In this document: piece by piece, positions 19,664 to 29,400 of the stretch | Numbering within the stretch: the stretch's first letter is position 1 | Layout of the letters: every line of letters begins with the position of its first letter | Assembly: GCF_009831215.1 (NCBI RefSeq) | Contig: NZ_WUTW01000002.1 | Coordinates: forward strand, 1,528,479 to 1,592,478 | DNA length: 64,000 nt | Reading direction: 5' to 3' | Origin: Actinomadura rayongensis | Lineage (GTDB): Bacteria; Actinomycetota; Actinomycetes; Streptosporangiales; Streptosporangiaceae | Notes under the pieces: generated by a model | What the model saw: only the letters and a program-made list of their open reading frames with translations | What the model was told of the DNA's origin: nothing | Database searches by the model: none | Translations under genes and position numbers: made by a program

Positions 19664-20797
19664 ATGACAAGCTGCACGGTCTGCTCTCTCCAAGAGGGCC
19701 ATCCCGGGGTCGTGCTCGACGCGCAGGGCGTGTGCAACCTGTGCACGATGAACTTCGCCGAGGAACTGCTGGACAACTACCGCTACACCAGCGAGGTGTT
19801 CGCCGAGTTCCAGCAGGCCCCGCCCGCGGCCGGTGAATTCGACTGCCTCTTCATGTACAGCGGCGGCAAGGACAGCACCTACATGCTGGACAAATTCGTC
19901 AACGAGTACGGCAGGCGGGTCCTCGCGTACACCTTCGACGTCCCGTTCGAGAGCGTCCACGCCGCCCAGAACATCGCGCTCGCCAAGGAGAAGATCCCGG
20001 CGACGTTCGTCGTGGACTCCGACGACGACAACATCAAGGCGATGATGCGGGAGGTCTTCAACCGGCCCGCGCCGAAGAAGCCGGGCTCCTATCTGGACGA
20101 GAAACTTCCGTGCGTCTCCTGCCGGACCTTCTTCGTCCTCCGGGCGATCCTGACGGCCCATCGCCGGAAGATCCCGTACATCGCGCTGTGCGCGGACCCG
20201 CAGCAGATCCTCACGATGGAGTCGAACGTCCGTGAAATCGTCCGGGGCTTCTACCGGACGTTCGGCGAGCGCCTGACCGACACGCTGTTCGCCGGAGCGC
20301 TGGAGGACATCCTCTTCGCCGACGACGCCGACCTGCCGAAGATCGTGTTCCCGTTCATCGCGACCCGGCACGAGTACGACCCCGACACGATCGTCGCCGA
20401 ACTCCAGGCCAAGGGGCTGTACCAGTCCTCGCCGATGGAGACCCACTGCACGCTCTTTCCGCTGCTGAACTACTACTCGTACAAGAACTGGGACTGCATG
20501 TTCTACAAGCTGAACGCGGCCAGTCACGTGCGGGCGGTCAAGCGCAACGCCGGCCACGAGCGCAACACCTTCAGCATCAAGTTCCCCCGCTCGCTCGACC
20601 TCGCGGACGTCGAACGGCGGCTGGGCGAGGTGGTCCTGTCGCTCGCCGCGGACGAGGGCGACCGGGCCGACCACGAACGGACCCTGATCGACCTGTTCCA
20701 GCGCATGGACGCGTCCGAGGACGCGGCGCGGTTCGTGGCCGGGAGCTTTCTGGAAATGCGCGCGGTCGCGGCCGACCTCGGCATCGAACTGAACTGA
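19664..20797 (+). CDS. PP-loop (N-type) ATP pyrophosphatase, probable oxazole cyclodehydratase
   Basis: The 377-aa protein has an N-terminal four-cysteine knuckle (CTVC ... CNLC) that could bind zinc, then the PP-loop SGGKDSTYML near residue 66-75, typical of ATP-adenylating alpha hydrolases. A second cysteine pair is in LPCVSCRTFF. Relatives adenylate amide, carboxyl or tRNA oxygens and release pyrophosphate. Placed between the formylglycine loader and the KS-ACP protein, it fits the OzmP/CongE-type enzymes proposed to close the oxazole ring in oxazolomycin and conglobatin pathways (names recalled, not checked). It would activate the formamide or enol oxygen of the N-formylglycyl-beta-ketoacyl intermediate. 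I chose ATG 19664 because AGGGG lies 5-9 bases ahead; ATG 19628, overlapping the previous stop, would add 12 residues. Other PP-loop roles, such as amidotransfer or thiolation, remain possible. Confidence 0.8.
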   Translation: MTSCTVCSLQEGHPGVVLDAQGVCNLCTMNFAEELLDNYRYTSEVFAEFQQAPPAAGEFDCLFMYSGGKDSTYMLDKFVNEYGRRVLAYTFDVPFESVHAAQNIALAKEKIPATFVVDSDDDNIKAMMREVFNRPAPKKPGSYLDEKLPCVSCRTFFVLRAILTAHRRKIPYIALCADPQQILTMESNVREIVRGFYRTFGERLTDTLFAGALEDILFADDADLPKIVFPFIATRHEYDPDTIVAELQAKGLYQSSPMETHCTLFPLLNYYSYKNWDCMFYKLNAASHVRAVKRNAGHERNTFSIKFPRSLDLADVERRLGEVVLSLAADEGDRADHERTLIDLFQRMDASEDAARFVAGSFLEMRAVAADLGIELN

Positions 20798-20807
20798 CGG
20801 GGGCATC

Positions 20808-23384
20808 ATGACCGTTTCTGACGCTGACGTCGCGATCATCGCGATGGCCTGCCGCTTTCCCGGCGCCGATTCGGTGGACGGGTTCTGGGACCTCCTGCGC
20901 GAAGGCCGGGAGTCGCTGACGCGGTACACCGACGAGGAACTGCTCGCCGCCGGGGTCCCGGCCGCGCGCCTCGCCGACCCGACCTTCGTCAAGGCGGGCC
21001 AGGACCTCACCGGCATCGACCTTTTCGACGCCGAGCATTTCCAGATCACCCACGACGAGGCCGAAATCCTCGACCCGCAGCAGCGGATCTTCCTGGAATG
21101 CGCCCTGGAGGCCCTGGAGCGGGCGGGCTACGACCCCGACCGCGCCGAAGGGCACATCGGCGTCTACGCGGGCGCCGGAATGAACACCTACCTGCTGGAG
21201 AACCTGGGCGACCGCTACCGGACCGGCACCTCGGTGGACCGCTACCGGCTCATGCTGGCCAACGACAAGGACTTCCTCGCGACCCGGGTCGCCTACAAGC
21301 TCAACCTGCGCGGCCCCGGCATCAACATCAACACGGCCTGCTCCACGTCGCTGGTCGCCGTCCACACGGCGTGCCTCGGCCTGCTCGGCGGCGAGTGCGA
21401 CATGGCGCTCGCCGGGGCGGTCCACGTCGGCGAGCCCGGCCGTGGCCACCAGTACCAGGAAGGCATGATCTTCTCGCCGGACGGCCACTGCCGGGCCTTC
21501 GACGCCGCCGCGCGGGGGACCACCATCGGCAGCGGCGCCGGGGTCGTCGTCCTGAAGCGCCTCAAGGACGCGCTCGCCGACGGCGACTGGATCCACGCGG
21601 TGATCAAGGGTTCGGCGGTCAACAACGACGGCTCCGGCAAGACCGGCTACACCGCGCCGAGCATCGCCGGGCAGGCCGCGGTCATCGCCGACGCCCAGGA
21701 GGTCGCGGACGTCGAGCCGCTGAGCATCGGCTACGTCGAGGCGCACGGGACGGGCACCCCGCTCGGCGACCCGATCGAGGTGGCGGCGCTCACCCGGGCG
21801 TTCCGGCAGGGCGCGGGCGACGCGACGGGCTACTGCGCAATCGGCTCGGTCAAGACGAACATCGGCCATCTCGACACCGCCGCCGGGATCGCCGGGCTGA
21901 TCAAGACCGCGCTGATGCTGGAGCACCGGACGCTGGTGCCGAGCCTGCACTTCACCGCCCCGAACCCGGAGATCGACTTCGCGTCGTCGCCCTTCTACGT
22001 CGGCACCGAGACCGCGGACTGGCCCGTCCCCGACGGGTCCGGCGTGCGCCGCGCCGGGGTCAGCTCGTTCGGCATCGGCGGCACCAACGCCCACGTGATC
22101 CTCCAGGAGCCGCCCGAACGCCTTCCCGCCCCCGACGAGACCGGCGACCGGCTGCTCGTGCTCTCGGCGCGGTCGGACGCGGCGCTGGACCGGCTCGCGG
22201 GCGCGCTGGCCCGCCACCTGCGGAGCAACCCGGGGCTCGACCTCGCGGCGGTCGCGCGGACGCTCGGCCTCGGCCGCCGCGCCCACGCGCACCGGCTGGC
22301 CCTCGTCGCCCGCAGCGCGCGGGACGCGGCGATGGTCCTCGCGCTCGGCGACGAGGAGCGCCAGCGCCGGGGCGTCGCCGCCGACGAGCCCGCAGGAGCC
22401 GTGCTCGTCCTCACCGGGGCGCGGCTCGGCGACGAGGACGACGCCGAGCTGTACCGGTCGGTCCCGGCCTACCGGGCCGCGATCGACGCGTGCGCGGCCC
22501 ACTCCGCCGAGCGGGGCGCGTTCGCGCACGAGTACGCGCTCGCGTCCACGCTCATCGCCTGGGGCGTCGAGCCTTCGGCGCTCGCGGGCACCGGCACCGG
22601 CGCCGCGGTGGCCGCCGTGCTCGCCGGGTCGCGCTCCCTCGCCGAAGCGCTCACGTCGCCCGCCGGACCGTCGCGCGAGCCGAACCTGCCGGTCTACTCC
22701 CCGCTCACCGGCCGGTGGATGACGGCGGCGGAGGCCGGTTCGCCCGCCGCCTGGACCGGCGACGGCGACCTGACCGGGCTGGACCCCCTGCTGGACGGCA
22801 CCGGGCTGCGTCCGGTGCGGGTCGCGCCGGACGGGCCGTCCGCGCTCGCCCACCTGCTCCTGCTCTGCGGCGAGCGGTGGGTGCGCGGCGCGCGCGTCGA
22901 CTTCGCGGCCGTCCTGGACGGCGCCCCGGCCGGACGCGTCCCGCTGCCCGCCTACCCGTTCGAGCGGCGCCGGTACTGGATCGACCCGGGCGACCCGCGC
23001 CCGGCCGGACCCGTCGCCGGAGACCGCCTCATCGACCGCTTCGTCCCGGACGACCCGGGACGCAACCGGCAGCTCATCACCGACTACCTGGTCGACCAGA
23101 TCGGCCAGGTCCTCGGCGGACGCGACCGCGCGGCGCTCGACACCAACCTCTTCGAGCTGGGGCTCGAATCGCTCGTGCTGATCGAGGTCGCCGCCAAGCT
23201 CAGCGAGCAGCTGGACGAGCCGGTGCAGGCCACCGCGTTCGTGGAGTTCCCGACCATCCGCTCCTTCGCCGGCAACCTCGCCGAGCTGCTGGGCATCGCC
23301 GCCGAGCCGGCCGGCCCGGCGACCACGGGACGGACGTCGCGGCGGGCGATGCGCGCCGCGTCCCGGCACGACGGCGGGCACTGA
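20808..23384 (+). CDS. KS-ACP polyketide protein, first extension (858 aa)
   Basis: Starts at ATG 20808 with a GGGGG ribosome site 5-9 bases upstream. Domains: KS 6-430 (NTACSTSL, Cys178; VEAHGTGT and NIGHLD histidines present), a worn AT-like segment about 530-615, the PYPFERRRYW linker end near 720, then an ACP whose carrier motif is LESL (Ser788; Glu replaces the usual Asp). There is no DH, KR or MT. One unreduced malonyl extension of N-formylglycine gives a beta-keto thioester, which is exactly the state needed for ring closure to oxazol-5-yl-acetyl-ACP. The KS has the NDKDFLATRVAYKL signature I associate with ketosynthases that accept aminoacyl chains from NRPS carriers. The gene sits 10 bases after the PP-loop gene and 49 bases before the next PKS, so the starter cassette is one transcription unit. 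Confidence 0.93.
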   Translation: MTVSDADVAIIAMACRFPGADSVDGFWDLLREGRESLTRYTDEELLAAGVPAARLADPTFVKAGQDLTGIDLFDAEHFQITHDEAEILDPQQRIFLECALEALERAGYDPDRAEGHIGVYAGAGMNTYLLENLGDRYRTGTSVDRYRLMLANDKDFLATRVAYKLNLRGPGININTACSTSLVAVHTACLGLLGGECDMALAGAVHVGEPGRGHQYQEGMIFSPDGHCRAFDAAARGTTIGSGAGVVVLKRLKDALADGDWIHAVIKGSAVNNDGSGKTGYTAPSIAGQAAVIADAQEVADVEPLSIGYVEAHGTGTPLGDPIEVAALTRAFRQGAGDATGYCAIGSVKTNIGHLDTAAGIAGLIKTALMLEHRTLVPSLHFTAPNPEIDFASSPFYVGTETADWPVPDGSGVRRAGVSSFGIGGTNAHVILQEPPERLPAPDETGDRLLVLSARSDAALDRLAGALARHLRSNPGLDLAAVARTLGLGRRAHAHRLALVARSARDAAMVLALGDEERQRRGVAADEPAGAVLVLTGARLGDEDDAELYRSVPAYRAAIDACAAHSAERGAFAHEYALASTLIAWGVEPSALAGTGTGAAVAAVLAGSRSLAEALTSPAGPSREPNLPVYSPLTGRWMTAAEAGSPAAWTGDGDLTGLDPLLDGTGLRPVRVAPDGPSALAHLLLLCGERWVRGARVDFAAVLDGAPAGRVPLPAYPFERRRYWIDPGDPRPAGPVAGDRLIDRFVPDDPGRNRQLITDYLVDQIGQVLGGRDRAALDTNLFELGLESLVLIEVAAKLSEQLDEPVQATAFVEFPTIRSFAGNLAELLGIAAEPAGPATTGRTSRRAMRAASRHDGGH
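22396..22650 (+). other. Acyltransferase-domain remnant inside the KS-ACP protein
   Basis: About 85 residues after the KS keep the outline of an AT N-terminus: AVLVLTGARL start, a YRSVPAYRAAIDAC helix, EYALASTLIAWG, and ALAGTGTGAAVAAVLAG where GHSxGE belongs. The catalytic serine is lost (T-G-T-G) and the C-terminal two thirds of an AT is missing. This matches the remnant at 3784-4050 in both place and state, so both modules seem to descend from cis-AT ancestors. Confidence 0.65.
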
Positions 23385-23433
23385 CCCCGCGCCCCATCCC
23401 CCGGCGGACGCCCGACCCTGAGAGAGAGTAGTT

Positions 23434-26400
23434 GTGGACGACAAGAGGAAGCTGCTGCTGAGCCTGCTCGGCCGGGCGTCCGCCCCCGCTCCGTCACGCG
23501 AGGGCGTGGCGATCGTCGGCGTCGCCGGTCGCTATCCGCTGGCCGGTTCGGTGGACGAACTCTGGGACAACCTGGCGGCGGGACGCCACTGCGTCCGGGA
23601 GGTCCCGCGCGACCGCTGGGACGCGGACGCGCACTACGACCCGTCCGGCGCGGACGCCGCCTACAGCAAGTGGGCGGGCTTCGTCGACGACGTGGACAAG
23701 TTCGACCCGCTGTTCTTCCAGATCTCGCCCGCCGACGCCGAGGGCATGGACCCGCAGGAGCGCCTGTTCCTGGAGACCGCCGCCGCCGTCCTGGACGACG
23801 CCGGTTACCCGGCGGCGCGCCTCGCGGCTCGCGGCCCGGTCGGCGTGTTCGCCGGGGTGATGAACAACGACTACGAGTGGATGGGCGGAGAGGCGAGCGC
23901 GCGCGGCGTGTGGACCGAGGCGCACTCCGGGCACTGGTCGATCGCCAACCGGGTGTCGTACCTCTTCGACTTCACCGGCCCGAGCATCGCGATCGACACG
24001 GCCTGCTCGGCGTCGCTCACCGCCGTCCACCTGGCGTGCGAGAGCATCCGGTCGGGGGAGTGCGTCGCGGCCGTCGCGGGCGGCGTCAACCTCATCCTCC
24101 ACCCGATGCACCTGCGCACGCTGGCGCAGCGCGGGATGATCTCGCGCGGCGACCGGCTCCGGAGCTTCGGGGCGGGCGCGGACGGCTTCGTGGACGGCGA
24201 GGGCGTCGGCGCGGTGCTGCTCAAGCCGCTGTCGGCGGCGGTCGCCGACAACGACCGGATCCTCGGCGTCATCCGCGGCTCGGCCGTCAACTCCGGCGGC
24301 AAGACCGGCGGGTACACCGTGCCGAGCGCCGAGGCCCAGACCACGGTGATCAGCGCCGCGTTGCGCCGTGCGGACGTCCCCGCGGACACGATCGGCTACG
24401 TGGAGGCGCACGGGACCGGCACGCCCCTCGGCGACCCCATCGAGATCGCGGGCCTGGCCGGGGCGTTCGGCCGGCCCGAGGGGACGCCGCCCGTCGCGAT
24501 CGGCTCGGTGAAGTCCAACATCGGGCATCTGGAGTCGGCCGCCGGGATCGCGGGCCTGACCAAGGTGCTGCTCCAGCTGCGGCACCGGACGCTCGCGCCG
24601 TCGCTCGGCGCCGAGGAGCGCAACCCCGACATCGACTTCGCGGCCGTCCCGTTCGAGGTGCAGCGGACGCTCGCGCCCTGGGAGCGGCGCGGCGGCCCGG
24701 ACGCGCCGCCGCTGCGCGCCCTCGTCAGCTCGTTCGGCGGCGGCGGGGCCAACGCGTGCGTGGTCGTGGAGGAGCACGTCGCCGAGCCGCGCGAAGCCGC
24801 CGCCTCGCAGCCCCAGCTTCTCGTGCTGTCGGCGAAGACCGACGAACGCCTGCGGGTCTCGGCCGCGCGGCTGGCAGCCCGCCTCCGCGCGGGCACGACC
24901 GACGCACCGGGGGTGTCCGCTGTCGAGTCCACGGCGGCGGAGGACCTGTGCCTGCGCCTCGCGGCGGAGACGGTGGGCGTGCCCGCCGCCGACCTCGACC
25001 CCGCCGCCGACCTGGAGGACTACGGGTTCGGCGTCGCCGAACGCGCCCGCTACCACGGCCGCCTGGCGGCGGAACTCGGCACCGACCTTCCGGCGACGGT
25101 CGCCGTCGCCCGCACGATCGCCGAGATCGCCCGCGCCGTCGCCGTCCCGTCCCCGCAGGAGCCGGACCACCTGCTGGCGGACGCCGCGCTCACCCTCCAG
25201 ACCGGCCGGACCGCCCACGAGCACCGCATGGCGTTCACCGCCGCGTCCGTGGCCGACGCCGTCCGGACGCTGGAGGCGTTCGCCGCCGGGGAGGACCGCC
25301 CCGAGGTCAGGACGGGCACGACCGCGCGCGCCGAAGTGCCGCCCACCCCGGCCGAAGCGACCGAACTGGACCGCGCCCTCGCCCACCGCGACCTGGTTGC
25401 GGTCGCCGAGCGCTGGGTGGCCGGGACGAAGATCGACTGGCACCGGATCACCCCGCCGTCGGCGCGCCGGATCGACCTCCCTGCCTACCCCTTCGAGCGC
25501 AAGCGCCACTGGATCCCCGACCTCCCCCCAACCCCCGCACCCGCGTCGGGTGCGCCTGCGCCGGCTGTGCCCGCGTCGGCCGTGCCCGCGTCGGCCGTGC
25601 CCGCGTCGGCCGTGCCCGCGTCGGCCGTTCCCACGTCGGCCGTGCCCGCGTCGGGCGTCTCCGCGTCGGGCGTCTCCGCGTCGGTCGCGCCCGCGTCGGC
25701 CGTGTCCGCGTCGGGCGCGGGCGACGTGCCGCCGTTCTATCGGCCGGTCTGGGTGCGGGCCGGGAGCGCGCAGCGGCGGGACGGGGTGCTGTCGGCCGAG
25801 CGGGTGGTCGTGCTGGTGACGGCGGCGTCGGCCCGGCTCGGCGCGGCCATCGCCGACCGGTTCCCTGCCGGGCGGGCCGAGCTGGTGTGGCTGGACGGGA
25901 CGCCGGACCTGACGGGCGCGGTGCGCGGCGCCGACCTGGTGTTCCACCTCGGCGGGGTCGGCGCCCGGGCGTCCGCGCGCGGCGGCGCGGACGAGGCGCG
26001 CGAGCAGATGCGCCACGCGTCGCTGTCGCTGTTCGAGCTGCTGCGGTCGGGCGCGGCCGACCGGATCGTCGCCGTCACCAGCGACGTGTACGCGGTGGCG
26101 GGCGGCCCGGTGGAGAACCCGTTCGCGGCGGGCGTCCACGGGCTGCTCCAGGTCGCGCCGAAGGAGCGGGCCGCGCTCCGGGCGACCGGCGTGGACGTCG
26201 CCGCCGCCGACCTCGCCGACGACGCGGCGCTCGCCGCCGCCCTGCTGGCCGAGGCCGCCGACGGCGCGGGGGGAACGGTCGCGCTGCGCGACGGCGTCCG
26301 CTACCACCGGCGGCTCGGCCGGATCGAGCTGCCCGAAGGCGCCCCGGTGTTCCGGGACGGAGGCGTCTACCTGCTGGTCGGCGGCACCGGCGGAATCGCC

Positions 26401-29400
26401 GGGGAACTCAGCGTCCACCTGGCCCGAACGCACCGCGCGCGGCTGGTGTGGCTGAGCCGCGGCGCGCTCGGCCCGGAGCAGCGGGCGACCGCCGAGCGGA
26501 TCCGGGAGCTGGGCGGGGACGTGGCCCACGTGCGCGGCGACGTCTGCTCGGCCGCGGACGTGGCCAATGCCGTCGCCGAAGCCCACGACCGCTTCGGCGC
26601 GCTCCACGGCGTCGTCCACGCGGCGATGGCGTTCGACGACCACCGGCTCGACGACCTCGACACGGCCGCCTTCACGGCCGCCACGAAGGCGAAGACCGAG
26701 GGCGCGGCGGCGCTGGCGGCGGCGGTCGCCGGGGAGCCGCTGGACTTCCTCGTCTTCTTCTCCTCGGCCGGGTCGTTCGGCAGCTTCGCCGGGAACTCCG
26801 CCTACATCTGCGCCTCGGCCACCGAGGACGCCTACGCGCTGTTCCTGCGGGAGCGCCTGGACGTCCCCGTCACCGTCATCAACCAGGGCTACTGGGGCCT
26901 GGTCGGCTCCGGGTCCCGTCCCGGGCTCGCCGAGATCTTCGACGGCCTCGGCATCGAGGGCTTCAGCGCGGACGCGGGCATCGCGGCGATGGCGCGCGTC
27001 CTCGCGAGCGGCGTGCCGCAGGCGATGCCGATCAAGGCCGGACGGCACGCCCTGGAGGCGATGGGGCACGATCCCGCGCTCGACGCCGAGCTGGTCGGCC
27101 CCCTGCACCGGGAGCGCGGGACACCGGCCGTCCGCCCGGCCGGGGACGTGGACGCCGGGGCCGCCGCCGTCCTCGCCGGGTACGCCGAACTGGAGGCGGC
27201 GGCGCTCCCCGTCCTGCTGGACGCGTACCGGCGCCTGGGCGTCTTCCACCGGCCGGGCGAGACGCACGACGCCGCCGCGCTGCGGGAGAGCCTGGGCATC
27301 GCCGACCGGTTCACGCGGCTGCACGAGGCGCTGCTGAACATCCTCGTCGCGGCGGGCTACCTCACCCGCGACGGCGACCGGGTCACCACGACCGCCGCCG
27401 TCGAGACCGCCGCGCCCCGGGACGCCGAGTTCGACCGCATCGCGGCCCGCTACCCCGACATCGAGCCGACCGTCACCCTGAACCGGCTGTTCCTCGCGTC
27501 GTACCCGGAGATCCTGCGCGGCGAGGTGGGCGCCACCGAGATCATGTTCCCCGGCACGTCGATGAAGCTGGTGCAGAACTTCTACAAGGGGAACCCGCTC
27601 ACCGACTCCTTCAACCGGTTCGTGCGCGACGAGGTGCGCCGCCACCTGGACGCGCGGCGGCCGGACGAGCCGTTCCACGTGGTCGAACTCGGCGCGGGAA
27701 CCGGCGCGACGACCGAGGCCGTGCTGCCGGTGCTCGCCGGAGCGCCCGCCGTCCGCTACACCTTCACCGACATCTCGCCGCGCTTCCTCGACCACGGCCG
27801 GGAGCGGTTCGCCGGACGCTTCCCGTTCGTCGGCTTCCAGGTGTTGAACGCGGAGAAGGACCTCGCGGCGCAGGGCTTCGCCACGGGCGCGGCCGACCTG
27901 GTCCTCGCGACCAACGTCGTCCACGCGACCCGGAACCTGCGGGCCACGCTGCGCCGCGCCAAGGCGCTGCTGCGGCCGGGCGGGCGGCTCGTCCTGAACG
28001 AGCTGACGGCCGTCCGGCCGCTGCTGACGCTCGGCGGCGGCGTGCTCGACGGCTGGTGGGCGTTCGACGACGCCGACCTGCGCCTCCCCGACTCCCCGCT
28101 GGCCTCGCCCCGCGCGTGGACGCGGCTCCTGCACGAGGAGGGGTTCAGCGGCGTCACGGTGCTGGACGGCGGCCGGGCCGAGACGGGCCAGACGGTCATC
28201 GTCGCCGTGAGCGACGGTGTAGTCGGCAAGCCCCCGGCGCCCGCCCCCGCCGCGTCGGCGGCGCCGGTGGCCGACGCGTCCGACGCGCTCACCGACCGTC
28301 TGGGCGAGCTGGTCGAGCGGGTGCTGAAGCTGGACGACCGGATCGACCCGGACCGTCCGCTGGCCGACTACGGCTTCGACTCGCTCAGCGGAATGAAGAT
28401 CGTCAAGGCGGTGGACGACGCGTTCGGCGTCGCGGTCGCCCTCGGCGAGTTCTTCGAGTTCCCGACGCTGCGCCAGGTCGCGCGCCACCTGGCCGGGGAC
28501 CTGCTCGCGGACGTCCCCGCCGCGCCCGCCCCGGCCCCGGCGCCCGCCGCCCCGAGCGGGCGGGCGGCCGGGCGCGTCCTGCGTCCCCGCGCGGACGCCG
28601 AGGCCGGGCGGCACCCGCTGTCGGCGGGGCAGCGCGCGCTGTGGGTCCTCGACCGGATCGCCCCCGGCGGCTACGCCTACAACCTGCCGCTGGCGCTGTG
28701 GCTCGCGCCGGATCTCGACGTGCTCGCGCTGCGCGTCGTCCTCCAGGACCTGGTCGACCGGCACGAGGAACTGCGGGCGACCGTCCGGACCGACGAGGAC
28801 GGGCCGTTCGTCCGGATCGCCGCCGAACCGGAACTGCCCTTCCAGCAGGTCTTCCTGACCACCGTGGACGACGCGGACCTCCGCGACCGGATGCGCGCCG
28901 ACCTGCGCCGCCCGTTCGACCTGGCGCACGGGCCGCTCGTGCGCGCCACGCTCTACACGCTCGGCGACGGCCGCCACGCCCTGCTCCTGACGTTCCACCA
29001 CCTCGTCTTCGACGGCCTGTCGATCGCCCTGCTGCTGGACGAGCTGCGGCGCGGGTACGCCGCCGTGGCGGCCGACGGAGCCCCGTCGTCCGCCCGGCCG
29101 GAGCGCACCTACGGCGACTTCGTCCGCGCGCAGAACGACCTGCTCGCCGGGGCCGAGGGCCGCCGCCTGCGGGACTACTGGGCCGGACGGCTGCGGGACC
29201 GGACGACCACGGTCGACCTGCCGCTGGACCGTCCGCGCCCGGCCGTGCCCGGCTTCCGGGGCGAGGTCCTGGAGGGACGCATCCCGGCGGACGTCACCCG
29301 GCACGCCCGCGCGCTCGCCGCCGAGGAGCGGACATCGCTGTTCGGCGTCCTGCTCGCCGGCTGGCTCGCGGTGCTGCACCGCTACAGCGGCCAGGACGAC

